Assembly: GCF_028551255.1 (NCBI RefSeq)
Contig: NZ_CP117030.1
Span: 1,550,001-1,614,000 of the forward strand
DNA length: 64,000 bases
DNA from: Vibrio tubiashii
GTDB lineage: Bacteria > Pseudomonadota > Gammaproteobacteria > Enterobacterales > Vibrionaceae
Direction of reading: 5' to 3'
Below, in pieces: positions 1 to 7,993 of the stretch; the first letter of the stretch is position 1; every line of letters begins with the position of its first letter. Below the pieces are notes generated by a model. It was not told the origin of the DNA. It saw nothing but the letters and a program-made list of their open reading frames with translations, and searched no databases. The position numbers and the translations under genes were made by a program.

Positions 1-1
1 A

Positions 2-106
2 GAGATTTCATTTCTACTTGGCTTTCAGGAGTCGAATTCTTTTATTCGCGCCTACAGTGCTTGGAAAGGCGTTTCACCTGGTCACTACCGAGAGCAATAC
101 CATTAA
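2..106 (+). CDS. AraC-family regulator, C-terminal fragment (cut by window edge)
   Basis: Only the last 34 codons are inside the window, ending with TAA. The frame reads FLLGFQES, then FIRAYSAWKGVSPGHYRE, which is the second helix-turn-helix of the AraC/XylS DNA-binding domain (usual form: GF.....F.RAFK...G.SP..YR). The rest of the protein lies upstream of base 1, so the effector domain and target genes cannot be judged. Family assignment is firm for such a short piece because the spacing of the GF, F-R-A, W-x-G and SP residues is typical. Confidence 0.8.
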   Translation, partial: EISFLLGFQESNSFIRAYSAWKGVSPGHYREQYH

Positions 107-118
107 TCAATTGGAGGT

Positions 119-141
119 AAGGGGACTTAGCAGCCCCCTTT
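119..141. terminator. Hairpin between convergent genes
   Basis: An AAGGGG arm pairs with a CCCCCTT arm around a short loop, 12 bases after the AraC stop codon and just past the stop of the minus-strand hydrolase. It can serve both strands; the T tail is short. Confidence 0.55.
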
Positions 142-148
142 AGTAAAC

Positions 149-997
149 CTATCCAATCAGCTTATCGAAGCTTTCCATTACTTCAGCACACTTCATCACT
201 CTGCCGTGGCCTTGCCCTTGGGTTGCCACCAGCGTAACGTTTTCCATTTCTTGAGCCGCCTTTTGTGACACCTCAAACTTAGTAAACTTGTCACCTTGAT
301 CGTGGACAATAATGGTTTGCGCACTGCGTAACTTAAGTTTGTTGTATGGGTCGACGGATTGAATTGGGTAGTGGTACTGATCTTCAACCTCAGAAACGAC
401 TGCATTGAACAAACGCATTGAGTAGCCTGAGCGAGCGACACTACCAAATAGGTTGTCGAGATAGTCCAATACAGGCGCAATCAACAAGAATGGTTTATCG
501 ACCAACTTCTGATGATGACACTCGATTGAAGACGCCGTTCCCATGCTATGACCAACAAGCCCAGCCACATCACCAACACTATCTAAAATCGCTTCTAAGC
601 CATGAACAAATGCAGGAATATGCCCGTACACGCCGCCACTTTGACCATGGCCCGGATGATCATACGCCAATGCGGTGTAGCCTCGGCTAGCGATGTGCTC
701 CATCAACGGGTAAAACTGACTCGCACTCCCCGACCAACCATGAGTCAACACCCACACTGGGCCTGTGCCTAATCGGTACGTTTTGAGTACGCCTTCCTTC
801 GATTCTACTTCGCCTTTAATCAATCCGGTTGGCTCAGCATTCTTAGGCTTAGTACGCGCTGGGGTCAGCAGTAACTTGCGCGCGGTGTTCTTCGCATGGT
901 TAGGCGCGAGAGTGTGATGAAGCCGAGTAGTTATGTTAACCAAGCTCTTCTTTACACTGAACTTTTGCGAGGTATTAAAGTAAATCTTCTCACTCAT
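149..997 (-). CDS. Alpha/beta hydrolase
   Basis: A 282-residue cytoplasmic hydrolase. The nucleophile elbow is GHSMG (about residues 149-153, Ser151), an HGWSG oxyanion strand lies near 86-90, a DHPGHGQSG loop near 113-121, a candidate acid Asp in VHDQGD near 233-236 and a catalytic His in GQGHGR near 264. Substrate is unknown; the family covers esterases, lipases and lactonases. I start at the ATG at 997 rather than at a longer reading (1078) because AAAGGAT sits 7 bases before it and the upstream extension has no domain content. It lies downstream of a TetR gene on the same strand, and a motif in the 108-base gap matches one in front of the TetR gene, so it is probably that regulator's target. 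Confidence 0.8.
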   Translation of the reverse strand: MSEKIYFNTSQKFSVKKSLVNITTRLHHTLAPNHAKNTARKLLLTPARTKPKNAEPTGLIKGEVESKEGVLKTYRLGTGPVWVLTHGWSGSASQFYPLMEHIASRGYTALAYDHPGHGQSGGVYGHIPAFVHGLEAILDSVGDVAGLVGHSMGTASSIECHHQKLVDKPFLLIAPVLDYLDNLFGSVARSGYSMRLFNAVVSEVEDQYHYPIQSVDPYNKLKLRSAQTIIVHDQGDKFTKFEVSQKAAQEMENVTLVATQGQGHGRVMKCAEVMESFDKLIG

Positions 998-1050
998 GGT
1001 TTTATCCTTTTGGTGCCAGTCTCTACTTCTCGCCAAAAAGCGAACGACCG

Positions 1051-1061
1051 TGCTATTTTTA
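1051..1061. promoter_or_regulatory. Possible TetR operator half in front of the hydrolase
   Basis: The 11-base string TGCTATTTTTA here recurs exactly at 1716-1726 in front of the TetR gene, where it forms part of a palindrome. Shared use by the regulator and its neighbour is inferred. Confidence 0.35.
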
Positions 1062-1105
1062 ACTAAATAATAAGCCAAGTAGTGTCTACTTAGCTTAGAA
1101 ATCCG

Positions 1106-1693
1106 TTACTTCCAGCTTGCAATCAAACGCTTAACGCCCTGCCAGAAGTGTTCGTTGCTCGCCTGCTCTCCGTGTATCGAATAAAACAGGTGTGCACTTA
1201 AATACAAGCCATACAATTCAAACGTGGCCTGCCTAGGCTCAAGATCTTGGCGAAATTCACCGTTCTCGACCCCTTTCGCAACTTGAATTCGTAAGTACTC
1301 TATCCAAGTCGCGATGGTTTTCTTTAGTACTTGCTGGGTAGGGGCCGCTTCTGCGCTCGTCTCTTTCCAAGCATCTAAGAACATACAGCTGCCTTGAAAA
1401 GAGTGGTTCCACCCTAACCAGTTATCGAGCAGCAATGTGAGCTTTTCTTCGATGGTGATCGAAGTTCGCTCCCTCGCGGGCGCAATCACTCGCTGAGTAA
1501 AGATCTGGTTGGCGTAATCCAAAACCGCTATTTGCAGGTTATCTTTGGAGTTAAAATGAGCAAATAAGCCACTCTTCGACATCCCGCATTGCTTGGCTAA
1601 TTCCCCAATGGTTAAGCTCTCAAGCCCATTTTCACTCGCTAGCTCAAATGCCTTGCTTAAGATATTTTCTCGGGTAACTTTGCCTTTACTCAT
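1106..1693 (-). CDS. TetR/AcrR-family transcriptional regulator
   Basis: A 195-residue repressor. The N-terminal helix-turn-helix spans about residues 10-52 (ENILSKAF, then LTIGELAKQCGMSKSGLF, then HFNSKDNL), the usual TetR_N layout. The C-terminal all-helical region has aromatic residues (W around 93-94, WKET) suited to ligand binding and resembles YxaF/LmrA-type regulators. Likely represses itself and the downstream hydrolase at 149-997. The divergent acyltransferase gene begins 245 bases away and may or may not be controlled. Confidence 0.85.
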   Translation of the reverse strand: MSKGKVTRENILSKAFELASENGLESLTIGELAKQCGMSKSGLFAHFNSKDNLQIAVLDYANQIFTQRVIAPARERTSITIEEKLTLLLDNWLGWNHSFQGSCMFLDAWKETSAEAAPTQQVLKKTIATWIEYLRIQVAKGVENGEFRQDLEPRQATFELYGLYLSAHLFYSIHGEQASNEHFWQGVKRLIASWK

Positions 1694-1715
1694 ACTGCTC
1701 TCTCGTTACTGTTAA

Positions 1716-1729
1716 TGCTATTTTTAGCA
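1716..1729. promoter_or_regulatory. Palindrome upstream of TetR gene
   Basis: TGCTA-TTTT-TAGCA, perfect 5-base arms, 23 bases upstream of the TetR start codon. It is a plausible autoregulatory operator, and its left part is repeated at 1051-1061. Confidence 0.45.
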
Positions 1730-1938
1730 CACTCGTTCTTTTTTGCAAATTTTATCTCACTCGCGACTGAATGAAATCACAAAGTCTAACCCGTAAATGT
1801 AACAATTCTTAGGGTTAGATTTGACTCTCAAATTACTCTGATAACTGATAGTCGCCGCTTCATAATTTGATTTAGATTCATTCCTTAAGGCTGATTTATT
1901 GATATACCCTGAACACTTTTAATGGTTTTGATGTCGTT

Positions 1939-2961
1939 ATGGAAAGTAAGAAAATACAAAGTATTGAGCTAGGCCGAGTGGTTGCGATATTAGCGATTGC
2001 CGCCATGCACTGTCAGATGTTTCTCAGCTACTGGCAGATTAATGAGACACCGTGGGTTGGATATGTGTTTAACCAAGCAACACGCTTTGCCGTCCCCTTG
2101 TTCTTTTTGATTTCAGGTTATTTGATCCAACCCAAGCTAACCGTTGACCCAATCGCGACGCTTAAGCGCTACACCACTCCTTTACTGCGCATTTTTATTG
2201 TCTGGAGTGTGATATGCCTTGTTATGCCTTTTAACTGGGCGACTGTGGCTGAGCATGGCTATCTCGCAGAACGTCAAGGCTATTGGGGTTACCTCGGTCA
2301 AGCACCACTCAACTCGCTGCTAGAAGGCGGTCTCGTCCATCTATGGTTTATTCCCGCGCTGATTTTTGCAGCTGCGATTGGTGCTGGATTGCAAAAATTT
2401 AAGCAGATAGAGCTTTTTGTCCCACTTGGCATCGCACTGTATGTTTACGGTGTTCTTGCAGGCAGCTATCAGGGTCTGACCGAGTTCTGGTCTCCATTCT
2501 TTACCCGAAACGGCCCGTTCTTTAGTACCTTGTTGTTTGCGATTGGTTTATCTATTCGTCAGCAAACGATAAATGCCACTTCCCGTCAAGCCTTGCTGCT
2601 AGCATCAGTCGGTATGCTGTTACATTTCGTTGAAGCCTTTATCCTCAATAACTATCAGCAACCTTTTAATGGCAATGACTTCTTGTTTGGGACTGTGCTG
2701 TGGGGAACAGGCTGTTTTATGTGGTTACTATCAAAACCAGCACTCGGAACTCAATCTTGGCTAACCAAGCAATCTAAGTATGTGTTGCCTCTCTACGTGG
2801 CTCATCTACCTATGATTATTGTGATGATGAACGTTTCTGGAGTATTGGGCCTGACTGGATGTTCCAAAGATATGACCGTACTGTTTGGCGCGATAGTGAT
2901 AACCTTTGGATTGATTAAAGGGTTAGAGAAAACACCCCTCTATCGACTGCTATTTAGGTAG
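1939..2961 (+). CDS. Acyltransferase family 3 membrane protein
   Basis: A 340-residue integral membrane protein with about ten hydrophobic segments. The N-terminal IELGRVVAILAIAAMH carries the R...H pattern of acyltransferase-3 proteins (WecH/OafA group), and FFLISGYL follows near residue 60, also typical. Members move O-acetyl or other acyl groups onto sugars of surface polysaccharides at the inner membrane; length matches the short WecH-like class without a C-terminal SGNH domain. No polysaccharide cluster is next to it, so the acceptor is unknown. A hairpin terminator follows at 3019-3048. Confidence 0.8.
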   Translation: MESKKIQSIELGRVVAILAIAAMHCQMFLSYWQINETPWVGYVFNQATRFAVPLFFLISGYLIQPKLTVDPIATLKRYTTPLLRIFIVWSVICLVMPFNWATVAEHGYLAERQGYWGYLGQAPLNSLLEGGLVHLWFIPALIFAAAIGAGLQKFKQIELFVPLGIALYVYGVLAGSYQGLTEFWSPFFTRNGPFFSTLLFAIGLSIRQQTINATSRQALLLASVGMLLHFVEAFILNNYQQPFNGNDFLFGTVLWGTGCFMWLLSKPALGTQSWLTKQSKYVLPLYVAHLPMIIVMMNVSGVLGLTGCSKDMTVLFGAIVITFGLIKGLEKTPLYRLLFR

Positions 2962-3018
2962 CCATATTGGAGAAATATAGGGGGTAATATTTAGGTAATC
3001 GTTGATCAATAGGCAAAA

Positions 3019-3048
3019 ACAAAGCGATGGGTAATTCCATCGCTTTGT
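3019..3048. terminator. Bidirectional terminator
   Basis: ACAAAGCGATGG and CCATCGCTTTGT form a perfect 12-base stem with a 6-base loop. It sits between the plus-strand acyltransferase and the minus-strand gene ending at 3051, and a T-rich run follows on the minus strand. Confidence 0.75.
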
Positions 3049-3050
3049 GG

Positions 3051-3572
3051 TTAGTTGGGCTTACGTGCCAAGTCTCTGGCAAGAATCAAAGCTAAACCAA
3101 ACACCTGCAGAAACAAACCAATGTTCTTGTACCAAGCGATCCTTTCATTAAGCATTGTCATCAGCTCAGAGATAGAGAGATTCTCTAGGTAAAAATCATC
3201 AATTTGATTTCGATATGCCTGCTGGGCTTGGTTTATCAGCATCATCAATTGTGGAAGATTGTCTAAGCTAATCTCTGGGATTGGCTGATTAACCCACTGG
3301 CTCAATTGACCCTGTAGCGTCGCTTGCAGTTGTTGTTGAACTTCACCCTCGTGAGCAATATGCAGGAGCAACATTTCACGCTTGCGTTCGAGCATTTCAA
3401 CACTGTTCCATGCAAGCTGAATTGAATAGATGTTCTCGTTTTTTTGCTCAGACAGCTGACCAATCTCCCCACTCAGCTTGTCGAGCACAATACTCGACAT
3501 CAAAAGCGCTAAGACATTGAGGACTAGCCCCGTCAGCACTAACGCCCATGCAGGAGGAGAGCGCAACATCAT
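3051..3572 (-). CDS. Two-helix membrane protein with coiled-coil middle, unknown function
   Basis: A protein of 173 residues that I do not recognise. A membrane helix at about residues 8-28 is followed by a long hydrophilic region rich in Q, E and L (about 29-148) that looks coiled-coil and probably lies in the periplasm, then a second helix near 148-165 and a short basic tail. The layout resembles a chemoreceptor sensing module without a signalling domain. The start is taken at the ATG whose A is shared with the TAA of the upstream MAPEG gene (TAATG); AGGA lies 7 bases upstream. The one-base overlap suggests translational coupling to that gene. Confidence 0.65.
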   Translation of the reverse strand: MMLRSPPAWALVLTGLVLNVLALLMSSIVLDKLSGEIGQLSEQKNENIYSIQLAWNSVEMLERKREMLLLHIAHEGEVQQQLQATLQGQLSQWVNQPIPEISLDNLPQLMMLINQAQQAYRNQIDDFYLENLSISELMTMLNERIAWYKNIGLFLQVFGLALILARDLARKPN

Positions 3573-3958
3573 TACCACATCCTATCAAATGGTAGATAAG
3601 CAATATTAATCACAGTCAGAACCGCCATCACTAAGAAGGTCATCTTCATCCCCGAAATACGGCCTTTTAGTCTGTCTGCAAGGATACCTTTCGCATGTAA
3701 TATACGGCCCAGAACAAACACAATACCACACGCATGGATCATCCAAGGACTTGCGCCGTTGTACTCCACCATTGCCATTAGAATGAGGGTAATTGGAATA
3801 TAATCCACCGCATTGCCCTGTGCACTTCTGGCGATCGTCAGGGCATCTACCCCGCCATCCGCATATTTAACCTGAGCTTTGCGGCGCTGCTTAATCACCT
3901 GAATAGAGAGCCAAATCATTAGTGCAGCAAGAATTGCAGCGTATAGCGCTGTAACCAT
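3572..3958 (-). CDS. MAPEG-family membrane protein (YecN-like)
   Basis: A 128-residue protein with four hydrophobic helices. ARSAQGNAVDYIPITLILMAMVE and GRILHAKGI are the typical MAPEG signature stretch, as in E. coli YecN and bacterial glutathione-transferase-like MAPEG proteins. Function in bacteria is poorly defined; membrane-bound glutathione or lipid-peroxide chemistry is possible. An AAGGAG ribosome site lies 7 bases before the ATG at 3958; another ATG at 3964 lies too close to that site. It is the first gene of a pair with the coiled-coil membrane protein. Confidence 0.8.
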   Translation of the reverse strand: MVTALYAAILAALMIWLSIQVIKQRRKAQVKYADGGVDALTIARSAQGNAVDYIPITLILMAMVEYNGASPWMIHACGIVFVLGRILHAKGILADRLKGRISGMKMTFLVMAVLTVINIAYLPFDRMW

Positions 3959-4030
3959 CAACATTCTCCTTGTGATTCAGGTTTCTAACACCTGATATTT
4001 TTCTCATCTCTAAGTATTACTAATTAAGCA

Positions 4031-4058
4031 TAAAAAAGCCCCGCTGAATAGCGGGGCT
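4031..4058 (-). terminator. Terminator of the arsR-sigZ operon
   Basis: AGCCCCGC and GCGGGGCT form an 8-base stem with a 6-base loop; on the minus strand the stem is followed by six T. It lies about 100 bases past the sigZ stop. Confidence 0.85.
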
Positions 4059-4156
4059 GAATATTTAAGCCCAGATACGGAAAATTTTGTTGCCCTATCA
4101 AAGCGTTTCAATAAAGGGAGCTATCACTCTGAAGCGCTCAATAGAGAGGTTTAAGG

Positions 4157-4744
4157 CTAACAACTCCCACACTGTTTTGATTTCGCTTCACAGTCAACAA
4201 GGTTGCCGTGTTTATCAAGTTGAAGGGTGCAGCACTCTTCGAACAGTTTTTTTAGCTCGACACGGCCTTTCTGCACACGCGACTTTAACGTTGAGTAGCT
4301 TACGCCGACTTTCTCAGCGATCTGCTTTTGGCTCTCACCGTTTAGCTCAACAGCTTCGAGAAGTTGGGATTGTTCAGCAGGCAGAGCATTAACAAAAGGT
4401 TTAATACACCCTGCCATTTCTTGCTCTAAGCTGGCCTCTTGCTCTTCAAACCACAAGTCATCGGCTTGGAGTTCACCATCACGCTGCTGGCGAGCACGCT
4501 TACGGTAAAAGTCGATGATGGTGCGATTCGCCAGTTGAAACAGCCAAGCTTTGACACTACTGACATCCGCAATGGTGGATAGGTTCTGGTAGGTTTTGAG
4601 TAAGATCTCTTGCTGCAAATCTTCTACATCATCTGGGTTACTTACCTTAGAGTGAAGGAAGGATTTTAGCGCCTGCTGATACTCAGCCCACACTTGCTCT
4701 AAGCTGAGGCTTGGGTTAGCAGTTTTCATCTGCGCAGCACTCAT
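4157..4744 (-). CDS. sigZ: ECF-type RNA polymerase sigma factor, SigZ-like
   Basis: About 195 residues. Region 2 is around 15-90 (VEDLQQEILLKTYQNL, then VKAWLFQLANRTIIDFYRKRARQ) and region 4 around 120-170 (LPAEQSQLLEAVELNGESQKQIAEKVGVSYSTLKSRVQKGR). The tail is rich in cysteine (positions about 171, 172, 185, 192, 195), as known for SigZ. It overlaps the 3' end of the upstream ArsR gene. Starts at 4744 and 4729 are both possible, neither with a strong ribosome site, so coupling to arsR translation is likely. No anti-sigma gene is adjacent; the overlapping ArsR gene and the cysteine tail suggest metal or thiol sensing instead. Target promoters are unknown. Confidence 0.85.
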   Translation of the reverse strand: MSAAQMKTANPSLSLEQVWAEYQQALKSFLHSKVSNPDDVEDLQQEILLKTYQNLSTIADVSSVKAWLFQLANRTIIDFYRKRARQQRDGELQADDLWFEEQEASLEQEMAGCIKPFVNALPAEQSQLLEAVELNGESQKQIAEKVGVSYSTLKSRVQKGRVELKKLFEECCTLQLDKHGNLVDCEAKSKQCGSC

Positions 4745-5009
4745 CCTGCAAGAAGCCAATAACGCCTTCTAAACATTGGTAATCGGTGACACAGTAAAGG
4801 GTTCGCCCTTCTCGACGTTGGCTAATCAAACCTGCAGACGCAAGGCTAGAGATATGGTGAGAAAGCGTCGAGCCTGGTATACCGAGCTTCTCTTGTAAGC
4901 CACCCACCGCAATACCTTGATAACCAGCTTTGACCACACTTTTGTAAATCGAGAGACGAGTTGGATGGCCAAGCTCTTTCAATGCTTTGGCAACGACTTC
5001 AAGTTCCAT
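4716..5009 (-). CDS. ArsR-family metalloregulator-like repressor
   Basis: A 97-residue winged-helix protein. The DNA-binding core is ALKELGHPTRLSIYKSVV, then LQEKLGIPGSTLSHHISSLASAGLI and the wing REGRTLYCV. The classic CVC motif of ArsR/SmtB helix 3 is absent; instead cysteines occur at 73, 79, 91, 92 and 97, four of them in the last 19 residues. Start chosen at 5009 because GGAG lies 6 bases upstream; the frame is open further but without a ribosome site. The gene overlaps sigZ by 14 to 29 bases. A 9-base inverted repeat lies 20 bases upstream of its start and probably is its own operator. Confidence 0.85.
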   Translation of the reverse strand: MELEVVAKALKELGHPTRLSIYKSVVKAGYQGIAVGGLQEKLGIPGSTLSHHISSLASAGLISQRREGRTLYCVTDYQCLEGVIGFLQDECCADENC

Positions 5010-5029
5010 GACAGACTCCACATAAAATT

Positions 5030-5057
5030 GTATATTTCCAAAGTAATCGAAATATAC
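5030..5057. promoter_or_regulatory. Inverted repeat in the arsR-sigZ promoter
   Basis: GTATATTTC and GAAATATAC form perfect 9-base arms separated by 10 bases. The right arm with its flank, AATCGAAATA, recurs at 7969-7978 in the promoter of the cysteine-rich permease. Candidate ArsR operator. Confidence 0.6.
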
Positions 5058-5218
5058 CTGAGATGCAATAGTTAGACGCCCCACTTTGTAGACAAGCATA
5101 AAATGCCGATTTCACCACCCACATTTAGTTAATCTAATGTTGCACAATTAACAGCTGTAAAACATTCGAGATGTCGCTAATGTTTCTTATACGTGCTACA
5201 GGAGTGAACGAAAAATCA

Positions 5219-5401
5219 ATGAAAGTACTGATCCAATACACGCAAACAGGCAAATATAAAGACAGAGTATGGGAATCCCTAACGCTTAAAGCCAAGGGGG
5301 AAGTTCAAGCAGTAACGCCTTCTTCGGCTGTTCGATTGATAGAGCAGAACAAAGCCGTGTTATTTACTACGGAAGACGACGACATTGTTCTCCAAAGCTA
5401 A
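5219..5401 (+). CDS. Small hypothetical protein
   Basis: About 60 residues starting MKVLIQYTQTGKYKDRVW, soluble, with an acidic end (TTEDDDIVLQS). I do not recognise the family. Start is uncertain: GGAG lies about 15 bases upstream of the ATG at 5219, and a GTG at 5204 is in frame. It is divergent from arsR-sigZ and is followed by a good hairpin terminator at 5470-5515, which supports a real single-gene transcript. Confidence 0.55.
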   Translation: MKVLIQYTQTGKYKDRVWESLTLKAKGEVQAVTPSSAVRLIEQNKAVLFTTEDDDIVLQS

Positions 5402-5469
5402 TTGTTGCCAACCGATTTCGACTTAAGGGTTCATTTTGCGATTCCCCAAATCGCAAAGCGAATGCCCAC

Positions 5470-5515
5470 AACCGGAACCAATCTATTCCCTCAGATAGCT
5501 TGCTGTTCCGGTTTT
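5470..5515 (+). terminator. Terminator of the small gene
   Basis: AACCGGAAC and GTTCCGGTT form 9-base arms with an inner CTAT/ATAG pairing, followed by a T run. Confidence 0.75.
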
Positions 5516-5595
5516 TCTTTGCTCACTATCCATTGCCATTGAACTTCCAATTCTATAACTTAGCCAAGTGACATGGATGTTATTCGAGGTAGATT

Positions 5596-6309
5596 GTGAA
5601 AAAGCTATTGATTGTCAATGTGGGCTCAGCGCCTGAAAGCCAGCTGAGCAAATTTGGTGATTTTGAACTGTGGGCAAAACAAGCCATTGGCGCTACTACG
5701 CTTGAAATCGAGTTTCACGATGGAATCGCAAAACCACTGCCAAAACCGCACTTGCTCGCTGGCGTTATTATCATGGGTTCACTGTCCATGGTGACAGAAG
5801 AAGCTAGCTGGATGAAACGGCTTGCAGCAGAAATTGTGCAGCTCGCAGAGCATCGTGTTCCAACCTTAGGTATCTGCTTTGGTCACCAACTGATCAGCTA
5901 CGCTTTTGGTGGTGAGGTCAACTTCAATCCAAACGGGCTGGAAGTCGGTACGGTCAATATCTCGCGTTTGACCAGTAGTAACAACGATCCACTACTTAGC
6001 CAATTGCCTGAACAGTTCCACGCTCAAGCCGTCCATTTTCAATCTGTACTTACATTACCAACACAAGCGGTTCGATTGGCACAAAGTCGTATTGATCAAA
6101 ACCACGCGTTTCGTGTCGGAGAGTGCACATGGGGCGTACAGTTCCACCCCGAATTTACCGCCGATATCATGCTCGATGTGCTTGAGAACTTTAAAGATGA
6201 GCTAGGGGAAGAGGTTGTTAGCCGTAAAATACAACGCGTTGTGCCTGCTGATGAGGCACAACGCGTATTAGTGAATTTCGCTCGACTATGCGAAGAACGA
6301 AAGGACTAG
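5596..6309 (+). CDS. Class I glutamine amidotransferase-like protein (GuaA-type domain)
   Basis: A 237-residue stand-alone GATase1 protein. The nucleophile elbow LGICFGHQLI puts the catalytic Cys near 94; the partner His and Glu are in VQFHPEFT (184, 186). Such proteins release ammonia from glutamine or hydrolyse gamma-glutamyl compounds; free-standing members of this COG0518 group have no fixed partner. Translation starts at GTG with GAGGT 5 bases upstream. Its stop overlaps the stop of shyB by 4 bases, tail to tail. Confidence 0.8.
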   Translation: MKKLLIVNVGSAPESQLSKFGDFELWAKQAIGATTLEIEFHDGIAKPLPKPHLLAGVIIMGSLSMVTEEASWMKRLAAEIVQLAEHRVPTLGICFGHQLISYAFGGEVNFNPNGLEVGTVNISRLTSSNNDPLLSQLPEQFHAQAVHFQSVLTLPTQAVRLAQSRIDQNHAFRVGECTWGVQFHPEFTADIMLDVLENFKDELGEEVVSRKIQRVVPADEAQRVLVNFARLCEERKD

Positions 6310-7583
6310 CGGCTGTTTGGTTCACCCTGTGATTTAATTGAGGCTGTGGCACTTTGTTCACCTTTCACCAAGCTATCAAACTCAGAGATACGCGCTAAAA
6401 ATGCTGGCTTATCTTGCTTTGAAATTGAGCTAGCGAGCGGAAGGTTAGCTTTCATTGGGTCAACCGCACGGTTACGCACTAAGACTTCAAAGTGCAAATG
6501 TGGCCCAGTGATCCTGCCCGTCGCACCTGCAATCGCAATTTTCTGACCACGTTTAACATGCTGACCTTTCTTAACCAGAAAACGGTGCAGATGAAGGTAA
6601 CGAGTTTTGTAAACGCTATTGTGTTCAATCACAAGATACTTACCCGCATATTTGTGGTTACGTACCGCAATCACTTTACCATCCCCCGTAGAATAAATCG
6701 GCGCTCCAACAGGAGTGGCGAAGTCTGTGCCATTGTGCGGAGTCACTCTCCCCGTCACAGGGTGCTTGCGTCGTGGATTGAATGGTGACGTAATTCGACG
6801 ATACTGTTTGGCCACTGGATAGCGGTCAAAGGCTTGTTCAAGGCTATTACCTTGCCTGTCGTAAAAGCGACCATCTTCAGCCAAAAACGCCGCAACTTCT
6901 CTACCACGTAGATAAATCGCGATACCTTGAATTTCGGTATTCCCCGTCAGATGAGTACCTAAGTATTGCTCTTTAACCAACACATTAAAGCGATCCCCTG
7001 CACGCAGCTCTTTGGCGAAATTTACTTTGTCACGCAATACTCGGGTAATGTTGGCAATCTGATTTGGCGTTAAACCCGCACGATAAGCCGATAGCGAAAA
7101 GCTGCCTTGAATATCACCCGAATAGAGCTTTTCTTGCCATTCACCCGCTTCTTCGACAAAACGGTAGCGAAAGCTATTGTCTTCCTCACGACTAAACACT
7201 GCCCTTTCGACCAAACTTTGATGATAGATCAAGGTCGTGAGCTGTTTAGTATCGCTATCAAGCACGAGTTCTAAGTGATCCCCCGGCTTAATCGTATCTA
7301 ACTTCAGTGATTCGAGATCGGCCTCTAAAATACTTTGCAGCGTCTCGTAAGGTATGTTCCATGCCGAAAATATCGTGCTTAAGGTATCCCCTACTTTAAC
7401 AAAATAGTGAGCGCGAATTTCAGACGACTGCTGGGGAGCAAGAGTGGCATTTTCTAGCGGCTGATAAGCCGTCACTTTGATAGGAGTAGCCTCACGCTTA
7501 GACTCAGATTTGAAAGTCAGCACAGCAGAGAGACAAAAGGCGGTGATCGCAACCGCAATCAGTATGGGACGAACGAGCTTCAT
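6306..7583 (-). CDS. shyB: M23 peptidoglycan endopeptidase, ShyB-type
   Basis: A 425-residue periplasmic enzyme that cuts peptidoglycan cross-links. A membrane anchor or signal segment lies at about 5-23, a LysM/OapA-like region (VKVGDTLSTIFSAWNIP) near 62-78 and a C-terminal M23 (LytM) domain with zinc ligands HNGTD (His283, Asp287) and HLH at 362-364, plus HLH at 331-333. All catalytic residues are present. Vibrio cholerae has ShyA, ShyB and ShyC; ShyB is the one induced by zinc starvation through Zur. A near-perfect Zur box 22 bases before this start codon is what assigns it to ShyB rather than to its paralogues. Confidence 0.8.
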   Translation of the reverse strand: MKLVRPILIAVAITAFCLSAVLTFKSESKREATPIKVTAYQPLENATLAPQQSSEIRAHYFVKVGDTLSTIFSAWNIPYETLQSILEADLESLKLDTIKPGDHLELVLDSDTKQLTTLIYHQSLVERAVFSREEDNSFRYRFVEEAGEWQEKLYSGDIQGSFSLSAYRAGLTPNQIANITRVLRDKVNFAKELRAGDRFNVLVKEQYLGTHLTGNTEIQGIAIYLRGREVAAFLAEDGRFYDRQGNSLEQAFDRYPVAKQYRRITSPFNPRRKHPVTGRVTPHNGTDFATPVGAPIYSTGDGKVIAVRNHKYAGKYLVIEHNSVYKTRYLHLHRFLVKKGQHVKRGQKIAIAGATGRITGPHLHFEVLVRNRAVDPMKANLPLASSISKQDKPAFLARISEFDSLVKGEQSATASIKSQGEPNSR

Positions 7584-7604
7584 AAAACAAACAAATCAGA
7601 ACTT

Positions 7605-7623
7605 AATGTTATGTTATAACATT
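7605..7623 (-). promoter_or_regulatory. Zur box in front of shyB
   Basis: AATGTTATG-T-TATAACATT: 9-base arms around a single base with one mismatch, agreeing with the gamma-proteobacterial Zur consensus (AATGTTATA-N-TATAACATT). Its centre lies about 31 bases upstream of the shyB start codon, as expected for repression by zinc-loaded Zur. Confidence 0.8.
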
Positions 7624-7906
7624 TATGGGATGGTAATAACATGCGATCTTTGCCACCGAATATTGATCAACAATAGCACCAAAGTTTCACAAACGAACTT
7701 GAAAGCTAAAATAGCGCAAACCAGACGTAAACAAAATCATATTTACATCAAATTAGTTACAGAAATAGAGTAACTGGCGACATTAAGAGTTCATTCCGGC
7801 CAGAAGCCAATCATTTTTGGTCTTAAAATTAAAATCTGTTGATTGATTTTAGTTCCGTTTAGCTCACTTAAACTTATCTATCTGATAAACAATAGCTTTG
7901 CATTTT

Positions 7907-7978
7907 ATTTCGATTTTTATGGAAATATTTATTGATCTTTTTTTTCTCACTTCTATAATTCGAGAAAAATCGAAATAA
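7907..7978. promoter_or_regulatory. Permease promoter region with long inverted repeat
   Basis: ATTTCGATTTTT (7907-7918) and AAAAATCGAAAT (7965-7976) are perfect 12-base inverted arms 46 bases apart. A tighter dyad TTCGA/TCGAA lies at 7959-7974. AATCGAAATA (7969-7978) is also part of the arsR-sigZ operator, suggesting one regulator for both. Apart from this and the Zur box, I see nothing in the 7624-7993 gap. Confidence 0.5.
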
Positions 7979-7993
7979 ATTTTGGAGTCAATA

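Noticed and set aside
998..1078. Longer start of the alpha/beta hydrolase
   Set aside because: The extra 27 residues cover the promoter-like gap and lack a ribosome site, whereas AAAGGAT precedes the ATG at 997.
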